Shown: positions 9,806-19,945, counted from the first letter of the stretch. The stretch is 64,000 bases of DNA from Crocinitomicaceae bacterium (GCA_029252405.1 JAQXBM010000027.1:1-64000), one strand, 5' to 3'. The notes: generated by a model not told the origin, from the letters alone. Numbers and translations: made by a program.

Positions 9806-10314
9806 TACCAATTCGAGAATAATTGATTAATTATGTCTTGAACAATTTGCGTGTTCACTTCTTCTAAAAGCGTCGATTCAACAATTCCCAAATCAGTGTT
9901 TGAGTCATAATCCACAAAGCGATTACTGTTCACAACCATTTGATCTTCTTCAGGTTCTTTGATGTAAATCGTGAATGTTGCCGAAACCGAAAGTCTATTC
10001 TTCGCGGCTTGATCTCCATCTTGCAGGGCAACGGGCGTAATCGAATAATTGTTGATGACACCTTCAATTTCCAGTTGAGTTGAATCCTCTGGTGAACCCG
10101 AAAGATTCAGGCTTGTGTTGTTCTGAATGGCGTCTTTTACATTTTCGGTCAGTGTAGCTGAGTAACTCAGCGGCGTATTTGTTGCGTTATTCTCAAATGT
10201 TTTCACGGAAAAAACTTTCCATTCTTCAGGGAAGCTAATGTCCTGAAATGCAACTCGTGTCGGCCAGCAACTCGAGAAGAGAAATAATCCCATGAAGAAA
10301 ATGAGGTAACGCAT
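9805..10314 (-). CDS. lptE: LptE-family lipoprotein for LPS transport
   Basis: A 169-aa outer-membrane lipoprotein. The signal MRYLIFFMGLFLFSSC ends in a lipobox-like SSC, with Cys16 as the probable lipidated residue. The mature part has the LptE pattern: strand-helix-strand core, SLNLSGSPEDSTQLEIEGVINNY, and a C-terminal amphipathic helix (IVQDIINQLFSNW). In other bacteria LptE plugs the LptD barrel that delivers LPS to the cell surface. Start and stop each overlap a neighbour by one base (TAATG junctions), so it is translationally coupled to the sigma-54 activator before it. The identification rests on pattern and on the Bacteroidetes gene order miaB-activator-lptE-secG known to me. Confidence 0.8.
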   Translation of the reverse strand: MRYLIFFMGLFLFSSCWPTRVAFQDISFPEEWKVFSVKTFENNATNTPLSYSATLTENVKDAIQNNTSLNLSGSPEDSTQLEIEGVINNYSITPVALQDGDQAAKNRLSVSATFTIYIKEPEEDQMVVNSNRFVDYDSNTDLGIVESTLLEEVNTQIVQDIINQLFSNW

Positions 10315-11561
10315 TATTCGCTTAAATTATATTCTTTGATCTTACGATACAAGGTTCTTTCGCTAATTCCTAATTCAGAAGCAGCATATTTACGTTTTCC
10401 TTTGTGCTTTTGAAGTGCCTTTTGGATCAATTCTTTTTCGCGATCTTCCAATGAAAGTGATTCTTCCACCTCCTCGTGCGTTTCAAACGATTCTTCTACC
10501 GGATTATTTTGGTATTCGAATGATTCTTGAACAGGAGCTGCTGGAGGAAGGATGCGCGGACTGCTAACTGTTGGCGTTTCAATATCGCGGTATAAGCGGT
10601 TTACTACGCTCACTTGATCCTTGCTCAAATCAACACTTCCGTCTTTCGGCAGAATGTCGATGACCAACTTTTTCAACTCCGTCAAATCCTTTTTCATATC
10701 GAACAGGAATTTGTACATCAACTCACGTTCGTTAATGCTATCTGTTGATTCTTTGTTGATGATTGCTGGGCTGTTTTCACGCTCCAACGGCAGGTAGTTT
10801 CTCAAGATCACACCATCTATTTCACGCGCTGTCTCGATCACTGAAATTTGCTCCACCAAATTCTTCAACTGACGGATGTTTCCAGGCCACGAATAGTTGA
10901 TCAACATATCAACTGCTTCAGGCGTTAACTTGATCGCAGGCATGCGGTATTTATCCCCGAAATCACTAGCGAATTTTCTAAATAGAAGGTGAATGTCGTC
11001 TCCACGTTTGCTCAATGCTGGCAACGAAATTGGAACAGTACTCAAACGGTAAAATAAATCTTCTCGGAACTTTCCAGAAGAGATCGCTTGCATCATGTTT
11101 TCATTCGTAGCGGCAACTACACGAACGTTCGTTTTAATCGGTTTTGATGATCCCACACGAATGAATTCTCCCGTTTCCAAAACACGCAATAATCTTACTT
11201 GAGTTTGCATTGGAAGTTCGGCAACTTCATCTAGGAAAATCGTACCTCCGTCGGCCACTTCAAAGTATCCTTTTCTGCTTCCGCTGGCTCCAGTAAATGC
11301 TCCTTTTTCGTGTCCGAATAATTCAGAATCTATCGTCCCCTCTGGAATCGCACCACAGTTCACCGCAATGTACTCACCATGCTTACGCGAACTCAGTTGG
11401 TGGATGACTTGAGGAATGATTTCCTTTCCAGTTCCACTTTCTCCAGTAACGAGTACTGAAATATCAGTTGGTGCCACTTGCGTAGCAACTTCCAAAGCGC
11501 GGTTCAAAAGAACAGCATTTCCAATTATTCCAAAACGTTGTTTAACCTGTTGAATGTTCAT
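10314..11561 (-). CDS. Sigma-54-dependent transcriptional activator (AAA+, no receiver domain)
   Basis: A 415-aa bacterial enhancer-binding protein. I start at ATG 11561 (MNIQQVKQRF), four bases past the miaB stop, and not at 11633 inside miaB. The AAA+ domain has Walker A GESGTGKE (residues 40-47), the sigma-54 contact loop GAFTGA (87-92) and Walker B GGTIFLDE (105-112). A linker of ~100 residues precedes a Fis-type helix-turn-helix at the C-terminus (RKYAASELGISERTLYRKI). There is no N-terminal receiver, PAS or GAF domain, so activity is probably controlled by level, a partner, or the linker. It may act on the sigma-54-like promoters at 8087 and 32850; this is inference. Confidence 0.93.
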   Translation of the reverse strand: MNIQQVKQRFGIIGNAVLLNRALEVATQVAPTDISVLVTGESGTGKEIIPQVIHQLSSRKHGEYIAVNCGAIPEGTIDSELFGHEKGAFTGASGSRKGYFEVADGGTIFLDEVAELPMQTQVRLLRVLETGEFIRVGSSKPIKTNVRVVAATNENMMQAISSGKFREDLFYRLSTVPISLPALSKRGDDIHLLFRKFASDFGDKYRMPAIKLTPEAVDMLINYSWPGNIRQLKNLVEQISVIETAREIDGVILRNYLPLERENSPAIINKESTDSINERELMYKFLFDMKKDLTELKKLVIDILPKDGSVDLSKDQVSVVNRLYRDIETPTVSSPRILPPAAPVQESFEYQNNPVEESFETHEEVEESLSLEDREKELIQKALQKHKGKRKYAASELGISERTLYRKIKEYNLSE

Positions 11562-11565
11562 ATTC

Positions 11566-13029
11566 TCAGTTCGTTTTTGCTGGTGGAAGGACTTCGACAA
11601 CCTCTCCCAAAAGAGTGGCAGTTGTGCAATCATTGATCTTTACCAACACGTAAGTTCCTTTGTCGAAATCGCCTTTAGGAAAAACGGTCATGGAATTGTT
11701 ATCAGCACGTCCTGACATAAACAAATCAGGCTGCTTTTTTGCTGGTCCTTCAACCAATACTTTTTGAATAGAGCCGACCATGTCTTTGTGTCTCATTTTT
11801 GAGTGCTCTTGCTGTAAGTTGATGATTTCCGTCAAGCGTGCGCTTTTCACTTCTTCTGGAACATTGTCCTCAAATCGTCTTTCAGCAAGCGTTTTTGGTC
11901 GCTCTGAATATTTATACATGTATGCAAATTCCCACTTCACGATATTCATCATTGAAATAGTATCAGCGTGTTCTTCTTCTGTTTCGTCGCAGAATCCAGT
12001 GATCAAATCTGTTGAGATTGAGCAAACTGGCAGAATTCTACGAATCGCGTCAATTCTATCCAAATACCACTCGCGAGAGTACCCACGATTCATGCGTTTT
12101 AGCATCTCTGTATTTCCTGATTGAACAGGCAGGTGAATGTATTTGCAAATATTTTCGTGCTTCGCCATGACTTCCAAAACATCATCGCCCATATCTTTCG
12201 GGTGAGAAGTGGAAAAGCGTACGCGTAGGTCAGGTGAGACTTGCGCTACCATGTCCATTAATTCCGCAAAATTTGTCGTTGGTTTATCCGCATCTTTGAT
12301 TTCACCTTTGGACGTCATGTTCCAGCGATACGAATCAACATTCTGACCGAGTAAAGTCACTTCGCGGTATCCTTGTTCGAACAAGTCGCGGCATTCCTGA
12401 ACAATTGTTTCTGGATCACGAGACCGCTCACGTCCTCTCGTAAATGGTACCACGCAGAACGAACACATGTTGTCACATCCTCTGGTAATTGAAACGAAAC
12501 TCGAAACTCCTCCAGTATCTAACTTGACAGGCGAAATATCAGCGTAAGTTTCCTCACGAGACAACAATACATTGACCGCCTTTTGACCTGTTCCAACTTC
12601 TTCGATCAGGTTAGGTAAATCGCGATATGCGTCCGGACCAGCTACTAAATCGACGAGTTTTTCTTCTTCAAGCAGATCTTTTTTCAGACGTTCGGCCATG
12701 CAGCCCAAAATTCCAACCACCAAACTCGGTTGATGAACTTTACGTTTTTTGAAGTTTGTCAAACGTCTTCGAACGCGTTGTTCAGCATTTTCACGAATGG
12801 AACATGTGTTAATGAGAACGACATCTGCTTCCTCAACATCACGAGTAGTGCTGTATCCGTCTTTCGCCATAATGGAAGCAACAACCTCACTGTCAGCGAA
12901 GTTCATTGCGCAACCATAGCTTTCAACGTAGAGCTTCTTTCCATGCGTACGATGTTCAGGTGCTACCATTGTAGCTTCACCCTGACGTGCTTCGTCGATT
13001 TCTTTATCCAATTTGATCGTTTTGTCCAT
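11566..13029 (-). CDS. miaB: tRNA methylthiotransferase MiaB
   Basis: A 487-aa radical SAM enzyme that adds a methylthio group to i6A37 of tRNA. The N-terminal UPF0004 domain supplies the auxiliary 4Fe-4S cysteines ([30 protein letters not shown]), the central domain the radical SAM motif [18 protein letters not shown], and the C-terminus a TRAM domain. The frame opens at 13080, but the -10-like promoter box at 13068-13075 lies inside that extension, so the ATG at 13029 (MDKTIKL) must be the start. It is first in an operon with the activator, lptE, the TPR protein and secG. Confidence 0.97.
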   Translation of the reverse strand: MDKTIKLDKEIDEARQGEATMVAPEHRTHGKKLYVESYGCAMNFADSEVVASIMAKDGYSTTRDVEEADVVLINTCSIRENAEQRVRRRLTNFKKRKVHQPSLVVGILGCMAERLKKDLLEEEKLVDLVAGPDAYRDLPNLIEEVGTGQKAVNVLLSREETYADISPVKLDTGGVSSFVSITRGCDNMCSFCVVPFTRGRERSRDPETIVQECRDLFEQGYREVTLLGQNVDSYRWNMTSKGEIKDADKPTTNFAELMDMVAQVSPDLRVRFSTSHPKDMGDDVLEVMAKHENICKYIHLPVQSGNTEMLKRMNRGYSREWYLDRIDAIRRILPVCSISTDLITGFCDETEEEHADTISMMNIVKWEFAYMYKYSERPKTLAERRFEDNVPEEVKSARLTEIINLQQEHSKMRHKDMVGSIQKVLVEGPAKKQPDLFMSGRADNNSMTVFPKGDFDKGTYVLVKINDCTTATLLGEVVEVLPPAKTN

Positions 13030-13067
13030 ATTCTTTTTCGTCTGAAACCTATCGGAGATAGGGCGCA

Positions 13068-13098
13068 CAAAATTAGTCAAAAAGGATAGTGTGTCAAA
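13068..13098 (-). promoter_or_regulatory. Bacteroidetes-type promoter of the miaB operon
   Basis: On the minus strand TTTG (13098-13095), exactly 19 bases, then TAATTTTG (13075-13068). This matches the published Bacteroidetes consensus TTTG-N19-TAnnTTTG without a mismatch. It decides the miaB start codon. Confidence 0.8.
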
Positions 13099-13105
13099 AT
13101 GTCAG
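13092..13105 (-). promoter_or_regulatory. CTGACA-N3-TGACA element over the miaB -33 box
   Basis: Minus-strand CTGACATTTTGACA matches CTGACATACTGACA in the groES upstream palindrome at 12 of 14 positions. It overlaps the -33 box, so a bound protein would be expected to repress the operon that encodes the sigma-54 activator. Confidence 0.45.
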
Positions 13106-13353
13106 TCTGCTTTTTAAATTTAATTAACGCGAACTTTTTCAATTTTCATGCGTAATCTTGATTGGCGATAAATGATTCTTCAAAATTGATTTTCACCCAT
13201 TAACCATAGGTTAAAGAAGAGTCGTAAATAGGAAATCTCACATTTTGTTATTCCATTTTATTGCTTATTGAATTTAAAACCTCTTATTTTGCAGGCGCTT
13301 AGAGCCCTCATTTTTGGAGGACTTTGAGATTTTTTTGAAAAGACGAGATAGAT
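13106..13353. other. Divergent intergenic region miaB/topA
   Basis: Apart from the miaB promoter elements at its left edge, this AT-rich 248-base region shows a TATTTTG box about 55 bases before topA, with a TTG 21 bases further upstream, as a possible weak topA promoter. No RNA gene or ORF was found. Confidence 0.4.
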
Positions 13354-15864
13354 ATGGCAAAGAACTTAGTAATAGTTGAGTCACCCGCGAAAGCGAAGAC
13401 GATAGAAGGATATTTAGGAAAAGACTTTGTTGTAAAATCTAGTTTCGGACACGTTCGTGACCTAGCGAAAAAAGGTGTTTCCGTAGATGTCGAAAACAAC
13501 TTTGCCCCCAATTACGAGATTTCTGCCGACAAAACGAAACTGGTTGCCGAACTGAGAGCATTAGTAAAGAAATCTGAGGTTGTATGGCTAGCGACCGATG
13601 AGGACCGTGAGGGAGAAGCAATATCATGGCACTTATACGAAACACTTGGTCTTGACAAAAAAGAAACGAAAAGAATCACATTCAACGAGATCACGAAATC
13701 AGCGATCTTAAAATCAATTGAATCTCCTAGAGAAATAAATACAGCATTAGTTGATGCGCAGCAGGCAAGAAGAATTCTCGACCGTTTGGTTGGTTTCGAA
13801 TTGTCACCAGTATTGTGGAGAAAGATTCGTCCAAGCTTATCTGCAGGTCGTGTTCAGTCGGTTGCTGTTCGTTTGATTGTTGAACGCGAACGCCAAATTC
13901 AAGCATTTAATTCTGAAGGATACTATAAAGTAGTCGGGACGTTCAAAACGGATAAGGGAACGATTAAATCAGAAGTTTCTAAAAAGATTACGACAGAAGA
14001 AAATGTTAAAGAATTATTGGAGTCTTGTACAGATGCGAATTTCAGTGTTGCAGAGGTGACACAGAAACCAGCAACGAAGAAACCAACGGCTCCGTTTACG
14101 ACATCAACCTTACAACAAGAGGCAAGTTTGAAACTCGGATTTACGGTTTCTCGAACGATGCAGGTTGCTCAACGTTTGTATGAGTCTGGAAAGATCACTT
14201 ACATGAGAACGGATTCGGTGAACTTATCGGATACTGCTCTCAAAGCTGCGAAAGCAGAAATTGAAAAAGCATATGGCTCGAATTATTCGATGACCAGAAA
14301 ATATACAACCAAATCAAACAGCGCTCAGGAAGCTCACGAGGCAATTCGTCCTACGGAATTTTCAACTCACTCGATTACGGGAGAGCGCGATCAAGAGAAA
14401 CTCTACGATTTGATTTGGAAACGAGCAATCTCATCTCAAATGTCGGATGCGAAACTCGAAAGAACAAACATCAAAATGACTGCTCCAACGGTAAAAGAAA
14501 CGTTTACTGCAAAAGGAGAGGTGATTAAATTTGATGGGTTCTTGAAAGTATACCTCGAAAGTTCTATGGACGATGATGAGGATGACACCGCACCAGAAGG
14601 ATTGCTTCCAGCAGTTGCTGTTGGAGATGCTGTTGATGCGAAAGAAATCATGGCGACACAACGTTTCTCTCGACCACCTTCGCGTTATGCTGAGGCATCT
14701 TTGGTGAAGGAAATGGAAGGTTTAGGAATCGGACGTCCATCAACTTATGCACCAACAATTTCAACCATCCAGAAACGTGGGTATGTTGAGAAACCGGACA
14801 ACGAAGGACGTGAGCGTAATTACGACCAGTGGCGAATGAAAGATGGAGAGGTTGCAATGAAAACCTTAACTGAAATCACAGGTCGCGAGAAGAATAAATT
14901 GGCTCCAACCGATATCGGAATGCTTGTAACTGATTTCTTGGTTGAGCACTTCGGAAAGATTTTGGATTACAATTTCACAGCGAAGGTTGAACAAGAGTTT
15001 GATGAAATCGCGAATGGATTGGTAGAATGGACGGCAATGATCCAAGAGTTCTACACACCGTTCCACGATAGAGTGGAGGATACACTTGAGAATTCAGAGC
15101 GTGTTACAGGTGAGCGTGAATTAGGAATGCATCCAGAGAACGGTCGTCGCATCATTGCACGTATCGGGAAATTTGGACCAATGGTCCAGTTGGGTGATGA
15201 GCAGGTTGATGGTGAGAAAGCAGAATTTGCTTCTTTGAGAAAAGACCAATCAATTAACTCAATCACGTTAGATGAAGCATTAGAGTTATTCCAATTCCCG
15301 AAAACTGTTGGAGAATACGAGGACATGGAAGTTGTCGTTGCCGAAGGTAGATTTGGACCATATGTCAGATTCAATGAAGCATTTGTTTCAATACCAAAAG
15401 GTGAAGCGATCACATCAGTTGATTTAGCTCGCGCCATTGAGTTGATCGAAGAAAAGCGTGAAGCGGATGCTCCAATTGCGATGTATGAAGAGTTGCCAGT
15501 TCAAAAAGGAACAGGTCGTTTTGGACCTTTCATCAAATGGAACGGAATGTTCATCAACGTAAACAAGAAATACGATTTTGATAACCTGACGAACGATGAC
15601 ATCGTGGAATTGATTGAAGTCAAGAAGCAAAAGGAAATCGATAAGATGATCCACAATTGGGAAGATGAAGGTATTTCTGTTCAGAAAGCTCGTTGGGGTC
15701 GATTCAATATCATCAAGGGCAAAGTCAAAATTGAAATGCCGAAGACGACAGATGCTGAAGCGTTGACGTTGGAAGAAGTGAAAGCGATCATCGAAGAAAA
15801 AGCACCGAAAAAGAAAACAAGAGCAAAAGCTAAGCCGAAGGCTAAGGCAAAAGCGAAGAAATAA
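13354..15864 (+). CDS. topA: DNA topoisomerase I
   Basis: An 836-aa type IA topoisomerase that relaxes negative supercoils. The Toprim domain starts the protein (NLVIVESPAKAKTIEGYLG, ATDEDREGEAISWHL). The active-site tyrosine is in SGKITYMRTDSVNLS (about residue 285). The C-terminal part has no CX2C zinc fingers. It carries several GRFGP-type repeats (GRFGPYVRFN, GRFGPFIKWN, ARWGRFNIIKGKVKIEMP) and a basic tail of Lys/Ala repeats (KAKPKAKAKAKK), typical for this phylum. Length is normal. The arginase-fold gene follows after 86 bases. Confidence 0.98.
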   Translation: MAKNLVIVESPAKAKTIEGYLGKDFVVKSSFGHVRDLAKKGVSVDVENNFAPNYEISADKTKLVAELRALVKKSEVVWLATDEDREGEAISWHLYETLGLDKKETKRITFNEITKSAILKSIESPREINTALVDAQQARRILDRLVGFELSPVLWRKIRPSLSAGRVQSVAVRLIVERERQIQAFNSEGYYKVVGTFKTDKGTIKSEVSKKITTEENVKELLESCTDANFSVAEVTQKPATKKPTAPFTTSTLQQEASLKLGFTVSRTMQVAQRLYESGKITYMRTDSVNLSDTALKAAKAEIEKAYGSNYSMTRKYTTKSNSAQEAHEAIRPTEFSTHSITGERDQEKLYDLIWKRAISSQMSDAKLERTNIKMTAPTVKETFTAKGEVIKFDGFLKVYLESSMDDDEDDTAPEGLLPAVAVGDAVDAKEIMATQRFSRPPSRYAEASLVKEMEGLGIGRPSTYAPTISTIQKRGYVEKPDNEGRERNYDQWRMKDGEVAMKTLTEITGREKNKLAPTDIGMLVTDFLVEHFGKILDYNFTAKVEQEFDEIANGLVEWTAMIQEFYTPFHDRVEDTLENSERVTGERELGMHPENGRRIIARIGKFGPMVQLGDEQVDGEKAEFASLRKDQSINSITLDEALELFQFPKTVGEYEDMEVVVAEGRFGPYVRFNEAFVSIPKGEAITSVDLARAIELIEEKREADAPIAMYEELPVQKGTGRFGPFIKWNGMFINVNKKYDFDNLTNDDIVELIEVKKQKEIDKMIHNWEDEGISVQKARWGRFNIIKGKVKIEMPKTTDAEALTLEEVKAIIEEKAPKKKTRAKAKPKAKAKAKK

Positions 15865-15950
15865 GTTTTCAACGTTCCTGCTTTCAAAGATTTGAATTGA
15901 ATTCGTCTAAATGATCTTCAACAAGGCTATTTTTGTTGAAACAGTCGATC

Positions 15951-17102
15951 ATGAAAGACATTTCTATCTACTTTTCACCAGTCGATGGTGATATCTCCAT
16001 AAAGGAAGAATCTTTGGGCGGATCAATTCGTATTCACACCGAATCAGGTTTTCCTGAAATCGATGATGCGGGTATTGCCGTGATATACGTTCCAGAGTTT
16101 CGTAATTCGCAAGAGGCTCATTCGAATACCAACGAATCATTCAGGCAACACCTTTACGATTTCAGCAGAGGAGACGCGTGGGGAATGACACTGTATGATC
16201 TCGGAAATGTTTTACCAGGTAACTCGATTGAGGATACGTGGTTTGCCTTGGGTCAGGTGGTAACTGAATTGGTCAAAAAAGACATTATCCCTTTGGTGAT
16301 TGGTGGAGGACAAGATTTGACCGTTGCCTGTTACAAAGGATTTGAAAACCTCGAGCGCCTTATCAATATTTGTTCGATCGACTCATCATTGGATATTGGA
16401 GAACCTAACGAACCAATCAAAGCGGATGGATTCGTGAGTCATCTCTTGATGCAGCGTCCGTGCTACCTTTTCAATTTTGCCAACATCGGACTTCAGCGAT
16501 TATTGGCTTCCCAACGTGAAATTGACCTGTTCGAAAGCCTTTATTTTGACATTTGTCGATTGGGAGAATTCAATCAGAACTTTAAAAAGGCTGAGCCCTA
16601 TTTGCGTAATTCAGATCTTATCTCACTGGACTTTGAAAGTGTGCGCAGCAGTGATTCAGACGCACGAAATTATACTAATCCAAATGGGTTTTACGCCGAG
16701 CAGCTTTGTCAATTGGCGAAGTACAGCGGCTTGAGTGATAAGTTGAGTTGCTTTGGAGTGTTCAACGTAAACCCGAATCAAGGAGAGGTTGCCTCGAATC
16801 TTCTAGCCCAATTGATTTGGTACTTTGCAGATGGAGTAGCGAACCGATATGGGGATTTCCCGATTGGAAACAAATTGAAATACACCAAATTTCATGTGCA
16901 TCTCGAGGATTTCGAAGATGACCTCGTGTTTTACAAGAGTGACAAGTCAAACCGTTGGTGGATGGAAGTGAAATACCCTGCTAGTGAGGGGAGTAAATAT
17001 GATCGACATCAGCTAGTTCCTTGTGACCGCGATGACTACGATGGTGCTATCAATAATACGATTCCAAACCTGTGGTGGAAAACCCTGCAGAAGCTGTCAT
17101 AG
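15951..17102 (+). CDS. Arginase/formimidoylglutamase-fold protein with degenerate metal site
   Basis: A 383-aa protein starting at ATG 15951 (MKDISIYF); a TTG at 15933 is the only upstream alternative. The ureohydrolase fold is recognisable from three motifs, but metal ligands are changed: the GGDHS-type motif reads GGGQD, the DAHxD motif reads DSSLD, and SxDxD reads SLDFE. Both metal-binding histidines are therefore missing, and Mn2+-dependent hydrolysis is unlikely. In other Bacteroidetes a similar gene sits next to gldK-N, as here, so a structural or regulatory role related to T9SS is possible but unproven. There is no signal peptide. Confidence 0.75.
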   Translation: MKDISIYFSPVDGDISIKEESLGGSIRIHTESGFPEIDDAGIAVIYVPEFRNSQEAHSNTNESFRQHLYDFSRGDAWGMTLYDLGNVLPGNSIEDTWFALGQVVTELVKKDIIPLVIGGGQDLTVACYKGFENLERLINICSIDSSLDIGEPNEPIKADGFVSHLLMQRPCYLFNFANIGLQRLLASQREIDLFESLYFDICRLGEFNQNFKKAEPYLRNSDLISLDFESVRSSDSDARNYTNPNGFYAEQLCQLAKYSGLSDKLSCFGVFNVNPNQGEVASNLLAQLIWYFADGVANRYGDFPIGNKLKYTKFHVHLEDFEDDLVFYKSDKSNRWWMEVKYPASEGSKYDRHQLVPCDRDDYDGAINNTIPNLWWKTLQKLS

Positions 17103-17245
17103 TCTATTGTATTCCTTTTTTGTGATTTTTTTAACATTGCGCAAAAAATATGGGTGTTATCAAGAAAATTTCTTAACTTGCACGCTTGGTAGGTTTGTCT
17201 ATTGTCGATGTGGCCTATACTAACACTAGGAAAACTATTTTTTTT

Positions 17246-18229
17246 ATGAAAAGCAGACTTTTAGTTTTTTCAACACTTTTTCTACTTGCCTCTGGAGCAT
17301 CTTATGCACAGCAGGACAAGCTTGTTACGCATTTTATCTTTGATAAGATGAGTATCAACCCAGGAGCTACTGGTATTGATGATGGCTTCTGTGGCACGAC
17401 AATTTACCGTAATCAATGGGATCGGGTAAATGGAGCGCCAAACTCAGCAATTTTAAATGTGCAAGGAGCTTTGGATCGTTGGGCGCCAGTTGGTGTCGGG
17501 ATTTCATTTTACCATGACGCGATCGGTTTTTCTAGACAAAACTCAGTTACTTTAAATGGATCTTATAAGCTTTCTACGAGCTGGGGTACATTAGGTATTG
17601 GTGTTGGACTTGGAATTCTCAATGTTGGAATGAACCCTGATTGGGTTGCTCCAGTAACGAACAATGATCCATCACTCCCAACTGGTTTCGCAGACACTAA
17701 ATTTGATATGAACGCTGGTTTATATTGGAAAGGTGCTGGCGATTATTACGTTGGTGCTTCTGCAACACATTTAACGGTTCCAGTTCTTGGAGATAGCTCA
17801 GGATTGAACCCTGCAGGTTTTCCAGCAACTGTAACATATAACTCTGCTCGCCATTATTACTTAATGGGAGGTAAGAAGTTTGTTGATTTATTCAATCCAG
17901 GTTGGCACCTTGATGTGAATGTTTTATTAAGAACTGATATGGTGAAGCTCTCTTCAGATATCAATGCACGATTCATGTATGAGGATCTTGCTTACGGAGG
18001 GTTAACTTTCCGAACTTCAGACGCTATCGCTTTAATGGCGGGTGCACGTCCATTTAAATTGGTGAACCCTGGTACTCCGATGGATAATTTATTAATTGGA
18101 TACTCTTACGACATTACAATTAATAAATTAGCTGGTGTTTCACGTGGCTCTCACGAGATGATGGTGAAATACTGTTATTACCTTCCGCCTGTTCCGATTC
18201 AGAAATCGAAGCACCCAAGATGGTTGTAA
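17246..18229 (+). CDS. Type IX secretion membrane protein PorP/SprF
   Basis: A 327-aa outer-membrane beta-barrel protein. ATG 17246 gives a signal peptide (MKSRLLVFSTLFLLASGASYAQQ); the longer frame back to 17186 has no signal and is rejected. The family features are the N-terminal FDKMSINPGATGI, YRNQWDRVNGAP, repeated Gly-rich barrel strands, and the near-terminal SHEMMVKYCYY. PorP/SprF proteins help attach or export T9SS cargo such as SprB and associate with the motor complex. It heads the gldKLMN cluster, with gldK starting 118 bases later. Confidence 0.93.
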   Translation: MKSRLLVFSTLFLLASGASYAQQDKLVTHFIFDKMSINPGATGIDDGFCGTTIYRNQWDRVNGAPNSAILNVQGALDRWAPVGVGISFYHDAIGFSRQNSVTLNGSYKLSTSWGTLGIGVGLGILNVGMNPDWVAPVTNNDPSLPTGFADTKFDMNAGLYWKGAGDYYVGASATHLTVPVLGDSSGLNPAGFPATVTYNSARHYYLMGGKKFVDLFNPGWHLDVNVLLRTDMVKLSSDINARFMYEDLAYGGLTFRTSDAIALMAGARPFKLVNPGTPMDNLLIGYSYDITINKLAGVSRGSHEMMVKYCYYLPPVPIQKSKHPRWL

Positions 18230-18347
18230 ATTTGAATAATTTTTAAAATATTTGTAACCATTTCTAGGAAGGTTCCGTTATATCCAAGAATAAGATTGAT
18301 CCTGTAAGTTGTTAATTGAGATATCCGGAAGATAAAAAAGAGGTAGA

Positions 18348-19895
18348 ATGAAGAAACTTTTGTTATTTGCTTTAGTTAGTGTAGTGTTGGCGTCATGTAC
18401 GTCAAGAACTGGTCACTTAACGGGTTCTCTAGGTAGACGTGTCTACCAACCGCAAATCCCACTAGGAATGGTGTATATTCCGTCAGGAGCATACCAAATG
18501 GGGGAAAACGATGGAGATGTGCCGTTCTTGCACCAGACGAGACCACGTACAGTGTCTGTTCAGGCATTTTACATGGATCAAACAGAGATCAGTAATAATG
18601 AGTACCGCCAATTCGTAGAATGGGTGCGTGATTCAATAGCTCGTGAAAAAATTTACGAAGGACTTGAAGAAGACGAAGATGCTGAACGTTACATCAATTA
18701 CCAAGATCGCTACTTCGATGAGGGGGCACTTGAGTACGTTGATTACGATCCATCCGATCGTCAGTTAAATCGCGAAGTGTTCTCTTTGAACTGGGATCGT
18801 AGAATTGACTATCGTGATGAATTAGTTGTTCCGTTATTGGCGGATATGTACTACCCTCAGCCACAACGTTACTACAAACGTCGTGAAATTGACACGCGTA
18901 AATTAATGTTCCGTTACTTCTGGATCGATTACGTTGAAGCTGCTCGTAGAGGTAGAATCAATATCACTCCAAACGGATACGATAATCAAAACAATAAAAT
19001 TGTTGATGAGCACCGTGAGTTAGAAACTCCTCCTCATCCATTTACTGAGGAGCCACAAGGTCAAGACCTTGATCTTAGCAATGGTATCAACAAGATTGGT
19101 CAAAGCAATGCAATTCGTGGACATGCAAACCGTCAACGATTCATTATTGATGAGATTATTAATGTTTACCCAGATACATTGTGTTGGGTACGTGACTTCA
19201 CGTATTCATTCCATGATCCAATGACAAACATGTACTTCTGGCATCCAGCTTACGACAACTACCCAGTAGTTGGTGTGACTTGGGTGCAGGCAAAAGCATT
19301 CTCTGTTTGGAGAACTCAACTTTTGAACTCATGGTTAGTGTCAATGGGAGACTTATTCGTGAATGATTTCCGTTTGCCAACTGAGGCAGAGTGGGAGAGA
19401 GCTTCACGTGGAGATTTAAACATGTCGCAATACCCTTGGGGTGGACCTTACATCAGAAATGAGTCAGGATGTTTCCTTGGAAACTTCAAACCAATGCGTG
19501 GACGTTACTTTGAGGATGGAGGTTTCCATACCGTAAAAGTATACTCTTACAACCCGAACGGATGGGGGTTATACTGTATGGCTGGAAACGTAGCTGAGTG
19601 GTGTGAAACTGCTTACGACGAGTCGATGTACGAATTCTCTCACGATTTGAACACAGAATACAGATACAATGCAATGGATTGGGATCCACCATCGATGAAA
19701 CGAAAAGTGATTCGTGGAGGTTCATGGAAGGATATTGGGTATTACCTGCGAAACTCAACTAGAACTTTTGAATACCAAGACACTGCAAAGTCTTATGTAG
19801 GATATAGAAACGTAATGACACACCTTGGACGTGGAGGTAAGGATTTCACTCAAGAAGGTGGCGAAGAAATTCGAAGCGATATTCAACTTCGCTAG
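18348..19895 (+). CDS. gldK: Gliding motility lipoprotein GldK
   Basis: A 515-aa outer-membrane lipoprotein of the T9SS core. The signal peptide ends in a lipobox (LVSVVLASC), giving lipidation at Cys16. The body is a formylglycine-generating-enzyme (FGE-sulfatase) fold: GMVYIPSGAYQMGENDGD, VQAFYMDQTEISNNEYRQFV, DFRLPTEAEWERASRG, MAGNVAEWCETAY and VIRGGSWKD. GldK with GldN forms a large ring beneath the outer membrane; in this family the fold is structural and not enzymatic. It is followed by gldL after 50 bases. Confidence 0.96.
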   Translation: MKKLLLFALVSVVLASCTSRTGHLTGSLGRRVYQPQIPLGMVYIPSGAYQMGENDGDVPFLHQTRPRTVSVQAFYMDQTEISNNEYRQFVEWVRDSIAREKIYEGLEEDEDAERYINYQDRYFDEGALEYVDYDPSDRQLNREVFSLNWDRRIDYRDELVVPLLADMYYPQPQRYYKRREIDTRKLMFRYFWIDYVEAARRGRINITPNGYDNQNNKIVDEHRELETPPHPFTEEPQGQDLDLSNGINKIGQSNAIRGHANRQRFIIDEIINVYPDTLCWVRDFTYSFHDPMTNMYFWHPAYDNYPVVGVTWVQAKAFSVWRTQLLNSWLVSMGDLFVNDFRLPTEAEWERASRGDLNMSQYPWGGPYIRNESGCFLGNFKPMRGRYFEDGGFHTVKVYSYNPNGWGLYCMAGNVAEWCETAYDESMYEFSHDLNTEYRYNAMDWDPPSMKRKVIRGGSWKDIGYYLRNSTRTFEYQDTAKSYVGYRNVMTHLGRGGKDFTQEGGEEIRSDIQLR

Positions 19896-19945
19896 AATAA
19901 ACGACAACAACAAACAATAAATTAAACCTAAAACAAGGAAAAACT

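Noticed and set aside
11562-11633. Longer start of the sigma-54 activator within miaB
   Set aside because: The 24 extra residues overlap the miaB C-terminus and are not conserved-looking; the ATG at 11561 has the usual spacing.
13030-13080. Longer start of miaB
   Set aside because: The extension contains the -10-like promoter box, so it would lie upstream of the transcription start.
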